DNA of 54,189 nucleotides from an uncultured Oscillospiraceae bacterium (GTDB lineage: Bacteria > Bacillota > Clostridia > Oscillospirales > Oscillospiraceae), in NCBI GenBank assembly GCA_944387775.1, contig CALXGE010000003.1, forward strand, positions 1 to 54,189. The letters are read 5' to 3'. Position numbers and translations under genes: made by a program. Shown one piece after another: positions 1 to 7,851 of this stretch (position 1 is its first letter; each line of letters starts with the position of its first letter). The notes beneath the pieces were generated by a model. The model ran no database searches. It was not told the origin of the DNA and worked only from the letters and a program-made list of their open reading frames with translations.

Positions 1-576
1 CTCTGCATCGAGTGGGGCGTCAAGCGGGGCGTCTTCTCCAACGAAGCTGGCCTTGGTTCCGCGCCTATCGCCCACGCCGCCTCCTCCGAGTCCAACCCCG
101 TCAAGCAGGGCCTCTACGGCATCTTCGAGGTGTTCATGGACACCATCGTCATCTGCTCCCTGTCCGGTCTTACCATCCTGGTGGCTCTCACCGAGGAGCA
201 GCTCAACTACGGCGTCTCCGGTACCACCGCTTTGAACTCCCAGGCACTGGGCACAGTATTCGGTACCAAGATCGGCGCGCTGCTCATCGCTGTCGGTCTG
301 GGCCTGTTCGCTCTGTCCACGGTCCTCAGCTGGGGCCTCTACGGCACCCGCTGCTGGGAGTATATCCTGGGCACCAAGGCCATCAAGCCCTACCAGGTGA
401 TTTTCACCCTGGTAGTTCTGGTGGGCGCCACCATGGATCTGGGCCTGGCCTGGGACATCGCCGATACCCTGAACGGCCTCATGGCTATTCCCAACCTCAT
501 TGGCGTCTTTGCTCTTTCCGGCGTGGTGTTCAAGACCACAAAGGACTACTTTGATAAGGAAAAGCTTCTTAAATAA
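1..576 (+). CDS. Sodium:alanine (AGCS family) symporter, C-terminal part
   Basis: The gene enters from the left edge, so only the last 191 residues are present and the start is missing. AGCS proteins are membrane symporters that import alanine or glycine with Na+. The visible part opens with GVKRGVFSNEAGLGSAP, which matches the conserved family signature RGxFSNEAGxGS. Several hydrophobic helices follow: one around the TIVICSLSGLTILVAL stretch, a pair at IGALLIAVGLGLFAL and VIFTLVVLVGATMDLGL, and a last one near the C-terminus. It ends with a charged tail and a TAA. Substrate is inferred from the family; alanine versus glycine cannot be decided here. Confidence 0.9.
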   Translation, partial: LCIEWGVKRGVFSNEAGLGSAPIAHAASSESNPVKQGLYGIFEVFMDTIVICSLSGLTILVALTEEQLNYGVSGTTALNSQALGTVFGTKIGALLIAVGLGLFALSTVLSWGLYGTRCWEYILGTKAIKPYQVIFTLVVLVGATMDLGLAWDIADTLNGLMAIPNLIGVFALSGVVFKTTKDYFDKEKLLK

Positions 577-685
577 GTCTCCATACTACTCCTCTTTGCG
601 GCAGGGGGCACAGTGCCTGCTGTGTCCTCTGTCCCGCAAGGGAGGCACATCGACAAAGCAGACCATTCTCCTCTGCGTGAAATGA

Positions 686-928
686 TCAGCCTTGCGAACA
701 ATCCCCCTCGAATATGGAAAACAGCGCATCCAATGCCTTCAGCCGGATGACAGTGCCGTCTTCCATTTCCAAGCGCCAAAAGCCCCCGTTGTCCTCTGAC
801 AGCGGCGCCGAGGTAAGCTGATGGGTGACAGGGGAGAAGAGTACGCCCCACCAAGCAGGAGTCGTATAGAGCAGCATGGCCAGAAGCCCGGCTGTCAGTG
901 AGATCAACAATTTATTTCGAAATTTCAT
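686..928 (-). CDS. Small hypothetical exported or membrane-anchored protein
   Basis: An 80-residue protein I do not recognise. It begins MKFRNKLLISLTAGLLAMLL, a basic start followed by a hydrophobic helix that looks like a signal peptide or N-terminal anchor. The rest is a short polar domain (about residues 35-80) with no cysteine pair or known motif before the terminal FEGDCSQG. It lies downstream of ispE on the same strand but is separated from it by a strong hairpin, so it may have its own transcript or receive only read-through. The function is unknown. Confidence 0.5.
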   Translation of the reverse strand: MKFRNKLLISLTAGLLAMLLYTTPAWWGVLFSPVTHQLTSAPLSEDNGGFWRLEMEDGTVIRLKALDALFSIFEGDCSQG

Positions 929-930
929 AA

Positions 931-975
931 AAATACCGTCCTTACTGGGATTTGTCTCCAGTATGGACGGTATTT
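931..975 (-). terminator. Hairpin terminator after ispE
   Basis: An inverted repeat pairs 931-941 (AAATACCGTCC) with 965-975, extended by 943-948 with 958-963, around a 9-base loop. The outer arms end in A/T runs, so it can act in the minus direction as the ispE terminator. Confidence 0.75.
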
Positions 976-982
976 CTCTGTT

Positions 983-1849
983 TCAAACCATTTTCCCTAC
1001 AGGGCGGCACAAAAATGTCTGCGGGAAAGTAGGAAGCAGCTGTTCTCTTGCCTCCTCGGCGGCAGCTCTCTCCGCAAATATGCCGAATACCGTGGGGCCG
1101 CTGCCGGACATGGAAGCTGCCATGGCACCGCAGTCCAGAAGGGAGCGTTTGATCTCAAACACCTGGGCATACTTCCTGGGCAGCACATCTTCAAACACAT
1201 TGTAGAGCCGGTGGGCGATTCCCGCCAGGTCCCCGGCAGCAAGGGCGGAGAGCATACCGGTGGTGTCCGGATGGCAGCGGAGCCGGCGAAGGTGGACCTG
1301 AGCAAACAGCTCCGGCGTAGAAACAGGAAAAGCGGGTTTGCAAACCACAAAATAGCAGGGGGGAAGGGACGGCAAATCCGTCAGGCGCTCGCCTCGCCCC
1401 TCCGCCAAAGCGGTGCCGCCCCGGACGCAGTAGGGGACATCACTGCCTACCAAGGCCGCGATCTGCTCCAGCTTCTCCTGTGGAAGCTCAGGATAATACT
1501 CTCGCCGCAGGATCCGCAGTACCGCAGCCCCGTCGCTGCTGCCGCCTGCCATGCCCGCGCATACAGGAATCTCCTTTTCCAGACTCAGGGAAAAACCCGG
1601 GCAGGGAAGCCCCGTATTTTCAAAAAAACGCAGAATCGCCTTGGCCGCGATATTGGTCTCATCACAGGGAAGGAAGCGGCAGCTGCTGGCTACACGAATC
1701 CCAGGTGTGTCCTCCTCCTGCAAGGTGACCGTATCCTTCAGGTCAATGGACTGCATGACCATCCGCAGGTCGTGGTACCCGTCAGGCCGCTTGCCCAGAA
1801 TGTCCAATGTCAGATTCAGTTTTGCCCAGGCGGGCTCAGTGTGGATCAT
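983..1849 (-). CDS. ispE: 4-diphosphocytidyl-2-C-methyl-D-erythritol kinase
   Basis: IspE phosphorylates CDP-methylerythritol with ATP in the cytoplasmic MEP pathway to isopentenyl diphosphate. The 288-residue length is normal for the family. The N-terminus AWAKLNLTLDILGKRPDGYH carries the conserved Lys/Asn and the DGYH substrate-binding motif. The GHMP-kinase ATP loop appears at about residues 93-110 as PVCAGMAGGSSDGAAVL, and a C-terminal GHMP motif is SMSGSGPTVFG. It sits 12 bases downstream of a zinc-ribbon gene and was probably co-transcribed with it. With dxs at 22.3 kb it shows that the organism uses the MEP route. Confidence 0.96.
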   Translation of the reverse strand: MIHTEPAWAKLNLTLDILGKRPDGYHDLRMVMQSIDLKDTVTLQEEDTPGIRVASSCRFLPCDETNIAAKAILRFFENTGLPCPGFSLSLEKEIPVCAGMAGGSSDGAAVLRILRREYYPELPQEKLEQIAALVGSDVPYCVRGGTALAEGRGERLTDLPSLPPCYFVVCKPAFPVSTPELFAQVHLRRLRCHPDTTGMLSALAAGDLAGIAHRLYNVFEDVLPRKYAQVFEIKRSLLDCGAMAASMSGSGPTVFGIFAERAAAEEAREQLLPTFPQTFLCRPVGKMV

Positions 1850-1861
1850 ATATCTCTCTCC

Positions 1862-2158
1862 TCAGTACACATGCCTGCAGAAGGGGCACTTGGGATAGTC
1901 AAAGTCGTGGCTGCGGCCGCAGTGGGGACAGGTGGTCTGGGGCAAGTCATCCGCTTCGCCGTCCTCTGCCGAGAAGAATTCCAACCGTCCGCAGCTTTTG
2001 CAGCACCAGACCTCCACACGCATGGCTCCGGCCCATATGTTGGGCCAGTCTCCCAGCAGAACGCTGGTCTTTCCCAGCTGAATATTCTCCGTGAACGCAT
2101 GGGCCATCTCACCGCCGCAGCGCAGACAGGCCATGGGCCTGTTTTTTCTGTTCTCCAT
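1862..2158 (-). CDS. Small zinc-ribbon protein
   Basis: A 98-residue soluble protein with four CxxC knuckles: CLRC near residue 12, CKSC near residue 53, and CPHC and CPFC in the last 25 residues. The spacing suggests two zinc ribbons, one split around the middle of the protein and one at the C-terminus. It resembles the many uncharacterised zinc-ribbon proteins of Clostridia that may bind nucleic acid or protein, but no specific function can be assigned. It is 12 bases upstream of ispE on the same strand. Confidence 0.7.
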   Translation of the reverse strand: MENRKNRPMACLRCGGEMAHAFTENIQLGKTSVLLGDWPNIWAGAMRVEVWCCKSCGRLEFFSAEDGEADDLPQTTCPHCGRSHDFDYPKCPFCRHVY

Positions 2159-2189
2159 CCGCAGTATTCCTCATTTCCTGGTGTAAAAG

Positions 2190-2221
2190 ACTATCCCCGG
2201 GGAATATTCCCCGGGGATAGT
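2190..2221 (-). terminator. Perfect 32-bp palindrome, probable terminator
   Basis: A perfect inverted repeat centred between 2205 and 2206, built on CTATCCCCGGGGAATA and its complement. Reading the minus strand it is followed by TCTTTTAC, a modest T tract. It lies between the DUF1015 gene and the zinc-ribbon gene and probably ends the former's transcript. Confidence 0.6.
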
Positions 2222-2292
2222 GTAGCACATTTTGTCGTTTTTGACCAGACATCTGTCAGGTAAAACGGAGTTTTGCCTCAAAGTTCTTTTTG

Positions 2293-2317
2293 CTTCTTTT
2301 CTTTCAAGAAAAAGAAG
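2293..2317. terminator. Purine/pyrimidine hairpin downstream of the DUF1015 gene
   Basis: CTTCTTTTCTT at 2293-2303 can pair with AAGAAAAAGAAG at 2306-2317. It lies 16 bases past the DUF1015 stop codon, between that gene and the perfect palindrome at 2190-2221. There is no clean T tract in the minus direction, so its role as a terminator is uncertain. Confidence 0.35.
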
Positions 2318-2333
2318 AGAAAACAGCAGAGTC

Positions 2334-3614
2334 TTACCGGATCTTCCGACCCTCCACATAGTATCGTTTATCCTCGGCGTGGCCCATGGAGAAGGTCTTG
2401 CGGGGCAGGACGCCGTCGGCGATGACGGTCTTGAAGAGCTGATCCTTGCCCATAGCGGGGAGCTTGAAGCCGATGTTGCCGGGCTTGGATCCCAGCTCGT
2501 CGGTGATGGCATCGCCGTGGATGTAGTCCACCTCACCGCCGTGCTCCTTCAGATAGGCGTCCAGGAAGTTCTGGAGGGTGCCCACCGCCAGCTGTACCTT
2601 GGGGTTGGGAACAGTGATGCAGCCCTTGCCGCCGCTCCAGGTATAGGCGATGGTGTGGCCCTCGCCCTCGCCCTCGTGGGCGCCGGGGTAGTAGGCCTTG
2701 AAGGCCTCCAGCAGAGCCTGGGGCTCCACGCCGAATACCACCCGGTGAATAGCCTCGAACTTCAGAGCGTCATCGTGGAGGTTCTCGATCTCCACCAGGG
2801 CGTACCGGGCGGGGAGGTCTGCCCACTGGTCCTGAGGCGTCACCTTTTTCAGGTTCTCATAGCAGGTCTTGGCCGTAGCCAAGGAGTGGTTGCCGTCGCC
2901 CACAGCGAAGAGGAGTGGAGCCACGCCCTTGAGACCGTACTTCTGCTCCATGGCCTCGGTGGTGGAGAGAGCCGTCAGAGCGTCTGCCAGGGCGTTCTTC
3001 TGATCCTCGCTGAGGAGCCACCCCTTCAGATGGCCACCCTTCATCATGAGCTCAAAGTCGTATACCGGCTCCATCTGAGCGGCAGCGGCGGTAATGGGCT
3101 CGATGCAGGTCTTGTCGGGATCGTCAATAAGGAGCATCACATGGGGCAGCTCGATGGGTGCGTCCTTCCGGACCCGGACACGGGGCGGAATGCGCTCCAG
3201 AACGGTGCCCTCAGTGGCACGGATCAGGGAGCCGGAGCCAGGGGTATAGTCATACTGCTCCAGATCCACCGCCGCCACCAGACCGTGGCGGATCTCACCG
3301 TCAGACTGGGAGCGCTCAATGTAAATGATGGCATCCTGGTAGGTCTTGAAGATATCCCGGGCCAGATAGTCGTCCATGGCACGGTTGATATTGGCGATGT
3401 GCTCCTCCACGTTGGGATCGTTGAGTTTGCTCTCCGGCAGGATCAGCCGCAGGGTGGAGGGGGCATCCCCGGCAATGCGGTCCACCTCATCCCAGTACTC
3501 CGGCTGGGAGGTGAACTGGTCGCAGGCCACCACGGCCCAGCGGCTCATATCGCAGTCCCGGGGCAGCAGGATGTCTGCGGGCTTCATACCCAGCTTCTCA
3601 AATTTTGCATTCAT
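2334..3614 (-). CDS. DUF1015 family protein
   Basis: A 426-residue soluble protein of the DUF1015 family, which is widespread in Clostridia and has no established function. Recognisable family features are the N-terminal PADILLPRDCDMSRWAVVACDQFTSQPEYW stretch, the central ERSQSDGEIRHGLVAAVDLEQYDY region and FAVGDGNHSLATAK. The start at 3614 (MNAKFEKLG) is chosen because GGAGG lies 9 bases upstream; the frame is open a further 22 codons but without a ribosome binding site. It is 66 bases downstream of apgM on the same strand, and the pair probably forms an operon ended by the hairpins at 2190-2317. Confidence 0.85.
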   Translation of the reverse strand: MNAKFEKLGMKPADILLPRDCDMSRWAVVACDQFTSQPEYWDEVDRIAGDAPSTLRLILPESKLNDPNVEEHIANINRAMDDYLARDIFKTYQDAIIYIERSQSDGEIRHGLVAAVDLEQYDYTPGSGSLIRATEGTVLERIPPRVRVRKDAPIELPHVMLLIDDPDKTCIEPITAAAAQMEPVYDFELMMKGGHLKGWLLSEDQKNALADALTALSTTEAMEQKYGLKGVAPLLFAVGDGNHSLATAKTCYENLKKVTPQDQWADLPARYALVEIENLHDDALKFEAIHRVVFGVEPQALLEAFKAYYPGAHEGEGEGHTIAYTWSGGKGCITVPNPKVQLAVGTLQNFLDAYLKEHGGEVDYIHGDAITDELGSKPGNIGFKLPAMGKDQLFKTVIADGVLPRKTFSMGHAEDKRYYVEGRKIR

Positions 3615-3680
3615 GTCGTTTTTCCTCCGTAAATTGATATCAGCAAGGCCGGATTTCTCCCTTCCGACCGGGCTTTTCAT

Positions 3681-4922
3681 TTATTTATGTTCTCCCTGCT
3701 CAAAGAGCATACTGAGAAGGCAATCGCCACATTCCAGATGCGGCCCGGTTTCTCCGTTCTCCTCATCGTAGGCACCGCCACGGTGCGTATCCACCCGGCT
3801 GTCGTAGATGAGGTAGGGGACAGGGTCGCCGTCGTGCCCCCGGGTGGCGGTAAGGGTCTTATGGTCGCTGAGGAGCAGCACCCGGTAATCCTCTCCGGCA
3901 GCATCCAGCCGCTCCAGCAGGGGCTTTACCAGGCGGCTGTCCAGCCACTCAATGGCCTGGATCTTTCCCGGCAGATCGCCGTTATGGGTACACTCATCCG
4001 GGGCCTCCAGGTGGAGGCAGACAAAGTCGTACTCCCGAAGCTTCTGCCACGTAGCCTCCAGCTTGCCCTCAAAATTGGTGTCCAGTTCACCGGTGGCACC
4101 CTCTACCTCCACCATCTCAAGACCACGCAGAACACCAATGCCGTGGCAGAGGGGGACAGCGCTGACTACCGCACCACCGTAGCCATACTGCTTCTGAAAG
4201 CTTGGCAGCTGCACGGCGGTACCCTGGGCCCAAAACCATACGCCATTGGCGGGGAGCTTTCCCTCCTGGCGGCGCTTCTCCGTCACAGGATGGTGGTCCA
4301 GTACCTGGTTGGCCAGACGCATCAGATCGGCAAAAACCTTGGCCCTGTCATTGCCCGCCGGGAGGTAGGCTCCTGCTTCCTCACCCAGATGGTCATGGGG
4401 CGGGAAGAACTGAATGCCGGTGATGTCGCTCTCGTGCTGCACCGCCAGCTGCCGGAAGGCAGGGAAGGGGTGAATGGTGATCCTGGCCTCTGCCAGGGCC
4501 CGGGAGAATTCCGGGTCAGAGAGGAGGGCGTCCACCGTCTCCAGGGCGGAGGGACCGTCAATCGAGCCCGCACTGTGGGAGAGGATCTTCCGCTTCTCCA
4601 GAGGAAGATCTCCGTCCTCCAGGGTCACCAGATTACAGCGGAAGGCAGCATCCCCGGGCTGCATCGTAATACCGGAGGCAGCGGCCTCCATGGGGGAGCG
4701 GCCCGTAAAATAGCGGCGGGGATCGCAGCCGAAAATCGAGAGGATGGCTGTTTCACTCCCAGGGGGCAGGGGATTCGGGCAGTTGATAACACTGCCCACC
4801 ATGCCGTGGGCCGCCAGATAATCAATTGTGGGGATATGGGCGACCTGAAGAGGCGTTTTCCCGCCCAGTTGGGCTACGGGATTGTCCGCCATGCCGTCTC
4901 CAATCACTAACAAGTATTTCAC
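3681..4922 (-). CDS. apgM: Cofactor-independent phosphoglycerate mutase (archaeal type)
   Basis: Interconverts 3- and 2-phosphoglycerate in glycolysis and gluconeogenesis in the cytoplasm. The 413-residue protein belongs to the alkaline-phosphatase superfamily. Metal-binding Asp lies in VIGDGMADNP (residues 6-15), the phosphorylated Ser in PGSETAILSIFGCDP (Ser56), and a C-terminal metal site in LLLSDHKTLTATRGHDGDPVPY. These are the ApgM hallmarks rather than those of the longer GpmI. The start is GTG at 4922 with GGAGG just upstream. A promoter with exact 17-base spacing lies at 4952-4980. Some members of this family act in threonine or phosphonate metabolism, so the name is family-level. Confidence 0.9.
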   Translation of the reverse strand: MKYLLVIGDGMADNPVAQLGGKTPLQVAHIPTIDYLAAHGMVGSVINCPNPLPPGSETAILSIFGCDPRRYFTGRSPMEAAASGITMQPGDAAFRCNLVTLEDGDLPLEKRKILSHSAGSIDGPSALETVDALLSDPEFSRALAEARITIHPFPAFRQLAVQHESDITGIQFFPPHDHLGEEAGAYLPAGNDRAKVFADLMRLANQVLDHHPVTEKRRQEGKLPANGVWFWAQGTAVQLPSFQKQYGYGGAVVSAVPLCHGIGVLRGLEMVEVEGATGELDTNFEGKLEATWQKLREYDFVCLHLEAPDECTHNGDLPGKIQAIEWLDSRLVKPLLERLDAAGEDYRVLLLSDHKTLTATRGHDGDPVPYLIYDSRVDTHRGGAYDEENGETGPHLECGDCLLSMLFEQGEHK

Positions 4923-4951
4923 ACCAAGCCTCCAAAAGGTTACTCTAACTC

Positions 4952-4980
4952 ATTATACAAATTCAATCGTCATTTTTCAA
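4952..4980 (-). promoter_or_regulatory. Sigma-A promoter for apgM
   Basis: On the minus strand, TTGAAA (4980-4975) and TATAAT (4957-4952) are separated by exactly 17 bases. The transcript would start near 4945, about 20 bases before the GTG start. Confidence 0.75.
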
Positions 4981-5127
4981 TCGTAAAGTAGCCGGTCAGC
5001 CTGACTTTTCTGTGTACTGCTCCGTGACGCGCCGGGCCAAAACGCATAACATACGTAAAACAGGACAAACTACGGCTGAAAGCCGGATATTTTAAGGCTT
5101 TTGAAAAGGAAGGGAGGTAAACAAAGG

Positions 5128-5340
5128 ATGATTTGGGATCGGATCGCGCTGGCGCTGGTGATTATCGGCGCGTTGAACTGGGGTGCCATCGGCCTGTTTG
5201 GATTCGACCTGGTGGCATTCATCTGCGGCGGGCAGATGGCCGTCCTCTCCCGTGTGATCTACACGGTGGTGGGCATCGCAGGACTGTGGTGCGTGTCTCT
5301 GCTGTTCCGCGAAAATGTCACCGGCGAGGCAACTGCCTGA
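5128..5340 (+). CDS. DUF378 small membrane protein
   Basis: A 70-residue protein with two transmembrane helices, matching the DUF378 family (YuzA-like): WDRIALALVIIGALNWGAIGLFGFDLVAFI, then VLSRVIYTVVGIAGLWCVSLL. The INW/LNWG motif at the end of helix 1 is characteristic. ATG at 5128 is preferred because GGGAGGT lies 9 bases upstream; an in-frame TTG at 5101 lies before that site. Function in the membrane is unknown. It stands alone and ends in a bidirectional terminator shared with the convergent HAD gene. Confidence 0.85.
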   Translation: MIWDRIALALVIIGALNWGAIGLFGFDLVAFICGGQMAVLSRVIYTVVGIAGLWCVSLLFRENVTGEATA

Positions 5341-5356
5341 TTGTACTGCCGGGTAT

Positions 5357-5394
5357 AAAAATTCTGCCCATTGGAAACAGTGGGCAGAATTTTT
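5357..5394. terminator. Bidirectional terminator
   Basis: Perfect 14-bp stem, 5357-5370 with 5381-5394 (core TTCTGCCCA/TGGGCAGAA), with A tract on one side and T tract on the other. It separates the convergent DUF378 and HAD genes. Confidence 0.9.
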
Positions 5395-5457
5395 CATCAT
5401 CAGGCTCTTTTTCATGGGTGCCGTCCTCCGCCGGTTTATTTGGCCCGTCTTGCGCTC

Positions 5458-6081
5458 TCACAGCAGATCCTCAAAGCTTCCAATATACTGATCGCACAGT
5501 TCCAGCATATCAACCTTGCTTTCCTGGAAGAAGGGATCGTATACGCCCACCACCGTCATGCCGGCGGCTTTGGCGGCCTTGCAGGCGGATAGGGAGTCGT
5601 CAAACAGCACACATTCCCGGGGAGAGACACCCAGCAGATCCGCCACATGTTTGAAAATGGCTGGGGAACGCTTGTCCTCGCCCAGTTTCTGGGCGTAGAT
5701 CACCTGCTCGAAGTATTCCCCCAGTCCGTGGGTTTCCATGGCAGCTTGACAGTGTTCCGGCACGCAGGCAGTGAACACCGCCATGCGGTGTCCGGCACTG
5801 CGGCAACGGTCCAGGTATTCCCGGACCCCCGGCTTTAGTGGCACGTGGTGATACTGGCCAGCCGCCAGTTCCATCCACTCGGCAATGATCTCCTCACAGG
5901 ACTCACTGAGCCCCAGGTACTCCTTTGTAAATACGGCGCAATTTTGCAAAATCGTATGGGCCACGCCTTCGTAGTACTCCTTGGTGTAGGGGGCGCCCCG
6001 TCGGGCCAGAAAGGTCTTGTCTACCTCCACCCAGACGCCGTTAGAGTCAATGAGGGTGCCGTCCAGATCAAAAATCAGCAT
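5458..6081 (-). CDS. HAD-family hydrolase (phosphoglycolate/beta-PGM-like)
   Basis: A 207-residue HAD phosphatase. Motif I is FDLDGTLIDS at residues 3-12 with the two catalytic Asp residues. Motif II Thr lies in MAVFTAC, Lys (motif III) in KLGEDKRSP, and motif IV in VLFDDSLSACKAAKAAGM. A helical cap domain occupies about residues 15-85, as in subfamily IA enzymes acting on small phosphorylated metabolites. The substrate cannot be read from the sequence. It lies 23 bases downstream of the 3-methyladenine glycosylase gene on the same strand and is likely co-transcribed with it. Confidence 0.88.
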   Translation of the reverse strand: MLIFDLDGTLIDSNGVWVEVDKTFLARRGAPYTKEYYEGVAHTILQNCAVFTKEYLGLSESCEEIIAEWMELAAGQYHHVPLKPGVREYLDRCRSAGHRMAVFTACVPEHCQAAMETHGLGEYFEQVIYAQKLGEDKRSPAIFKHVADLLGVSPRECVLFDDSLSACKAAKAAGMTVVGVYDPFFQESKVDMLELCDQYIGSFEDLL

Positions 6082-6104
6082 AACAGTATGGTCTCCTGTA
6101 AAAA

Positions 6105-6719
6105 TCAGTGTTCCAGCCAGAAGCGCCAGGGAAAGTCCACAGCTTCCTGGGCGTAGTCGATGCCAATGCGCTTGCCGGTATGGAAGGGAAGCGTCACCGG
6201 CCGCTCCGGCAGGGACAGCTCCGGCAAAGCGTCGGTCACATATAAGGCATCATCAGCCGGAGGCAAGTTATTCAAGGCTCTGTCAATGTTTAATGCTTTA
6301 CAGAGCTTTCCCGGTCCATTGGACAAGGAGCGCCGCTGAACAGAAGTCAGTCTATTGTATGGCACCCCAAAACGCAGCATGGCAGCGGTATCCTGGCCGT
6401 AGACGATCTCTCCGCCCCGAATAAGGACAGCGGCGGCAACGCCCTCCGCCTCGGTGACAAGGTTGAGGCAATGATACATTCCGTAGATCATGTAGACATA
6501 CACCGTACCCGGAGCGGCGTAGAGGGTCCGGGTACGCTCCGTCATCTTCCCGCCATAGGCGTGGCAGGCCTTGTCTATTGCTCCCACATAGGCCTCTGCC
6601 TCTGTGATGCGGCAGACAATGATATCTTGTCCTAATTGTCGCACCAAATACCGGCCTAAGAGATCCTGGGCTGTTTCTACCGTATCCCGGAGAAAAAAAC
6701 CGCTGCTTAGTCTTGCCAT
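6105..6719 (-). CDS. DNA-3-methyladenine glycosylase (AAG/MPG family)
   Basis: Removes alkylated purines such as 3-methyladenine from DNA to start base excision repair. The 204-residue length fits the family. Visible motifs are FFLRDTVETAQDLLGRYLV at the N-terminus, ITEAEAYVG with the catalytic Glu, DKACHAYGGKMTERT, and the DNA-intercalating region YVYMIYGMYHCLNLVT. C-terminal LSNGPGKLCKAL is the conserved substrate-pocket motif. ATG at 6719 follows AAAGAGGTGAG; the open frame continues 72 codons upstream but without supporting signals. It is divergent from the EamA gene at 6787. Confidence 0.92.
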   Translation of the reverse strand: MARLSSGFFLRDTVETAQDLLGRYLVRQLGQDIIVCRITEAEAYVGAIDKACHAYGGKMTERTRTLYAAPGTVYVYMIYGMYHCLNLVTEAEGVAAAVLIRGGEIVYGQDTAAMLRFGVPYNRLTSVQRRSLSNGPGKLCKALNIDRALNNLPPADDALYVTDALPELSLPERPVTLPFHTGKRIGIDYAQEAVDFPWRFWLEH

Positions 6720-6786
6720 TTTCTCACCTCTTTGGTAGTATTCTATCATTGCGCTGCGATTTTGACAATGACGAAGGTGAGGATCC

Positions 6787-7692
6787 ATGAAAGGAAATAT
6801 CATGAGGAAGACGGCAAAGCCCATGCTCTTTGCTGCGGCTTTTATCTGGGGCAGTTCTTTTTTCATTATGAAAAATGCTCTGGACGCCATTCCGGTACAA
6901 TACCTGCTGGCTATCCGCTTTACGATGGGTGCCATACTGCTGGCACTGATCTGCTGGAAGCGGTGGAAAAATATGAAAGCAAACTATCTGTGGCGAGGGG
7001 CCATCATCGGCGGGTGCCTGTACCTCGCCTATTCCATCCAGACCTACGGCCTTGCTCTGACCACACCGTCAAAAAATGCTTTTCTGACGGCGGTATACTG
7101 CGTTCTGGTGCCCTTTTTATACTGGATGCTGGCCGGCGTCCGGCCTGATCGATATAATATTTTGGCAGCTCTCCTGTCTGTGACGGGGGTGGGATTGGTG
7201 TCCCTCAGCGGAGATCTTACCGTAAACTTGGGGGACGCGCTAACGCTGCTGTGTGCGGTTTTCTATGCCGCTCACATCGTGGCAGTGGCTAAGGTGTCGC
7301 CGTGGAAGGATATCTACCTTCTCACTGTATTTCAGTTTGCCTTTGCCGCCCTATATGCCTGGATAGGTGGTATGCTGACGGAGACATTCCCTGTCCATGC
7401 CCTGGCGGATCCCAATGTCATTTTGCCGCTGTGCTATCTGGGTGTCATGGCCACCACAGTGGCCCTTCTCTTCCAGAATGTGGGACAAGTCAACTCCGAT
7501 CCCGCCTCGGCGTCGGTGATCCTGTCCCTGGAGTCGGTGTTTGGCGTTCTTTGCTCGGTCCTCTTTGCCGATGATACCGTCAGTCTCCGGATGGCCGCAG
7601 GCTTTGTTTTGATTTTCGTGGCGGTTGTGTGCAGCGAGACCAAGTTCGCTTTTCTGCGTGGGAAAGCTGCTGTATCGGAGAAAAAGATCTGA
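6787..7692 (+). CDS. EamA/DMT-family transporter
   Basis: A 301-residue integral membrane protein with about ten helices and two internally related halves, as in the drug/metabolite transporter superfamily. The first EamA repeat starts PMLFAAAFIWGSSFFIMKNAL and includes AIRFTMGAILLALI; the second includes GDALTLLCAVFYAAHIVAVAKV and ends with ASASVILSLESVFGVLCSVLF followed by GFVLIFVAVV. Substrate is unknown; family members export amino acids or metabolites. ATG at 6787 follows AAGGTGAGG, and an alternative ATG at 6802 has AAAGGA 6 bases upstream. Codon use matches neighbours. Confidence 0.9.
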   Translation: MKGNIMRKTAKPMLFAAAFIWGSSFFIMKNALDAIPVQYLLAIRFTMGAILLALICWKRWKNMKANYLWRGAIIGGCLYLAYSIQTYGLALTTPSKNAFLTAVYCVLVPFLYWMLAGVRPDRYNILAALLSVTGVGLVSLSGDLTVNLGDALTLLCAVFYAAHIVAVAKVSPWKDIYLLTVFQFAFAALYAWIGGMLTETFPVHALADPNVILPLCYLGVMATTVALLFQNVGQVNSDPASASVILSLESVFGVLCSVLFADDTVSLRMAAGFVLIFVAVVCSETKFAFLRGKAAVSEKKI

Positions 7693-7775
7693 CAGGTATT
7701 GACAGAACCTCTCCGAGCCGATACGCACATTTCTCTGCCGGTTTACAAATTCTTAAAGAAATCAGCGGTATAATC

Positions 7776-7784
7776 TGGTATACT
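7776..7784 (+). promoter_or_regulatory. Possible extended -10 promoter for the GT4 gene
   Basis: TGGTATACT is an extended -10 element (TGnTATACT); a TATAAT lies at 7769-7774. No good -35 is visible at the usual distance, so this is tentative. Confidence 0.35.
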
Positions 7785-7851
7785 GATATCAAATTTTGAA
7801 GGTTTTTTAGGAGATTCTGAGACAAGCTGCTAAGGGAACAGGAGAGATGCT

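Noticed and set aside
2232-3632. A 466-codon plus-strand frame
   Set aside because: It is antisense to the DUF1015 gene, has no ribosome binding site and no recognisable motif.
3687-4910. A 407-codon plus-strand frame
   Set aside because: It is antisense to apgM, which has its catalytic residues and promoter.
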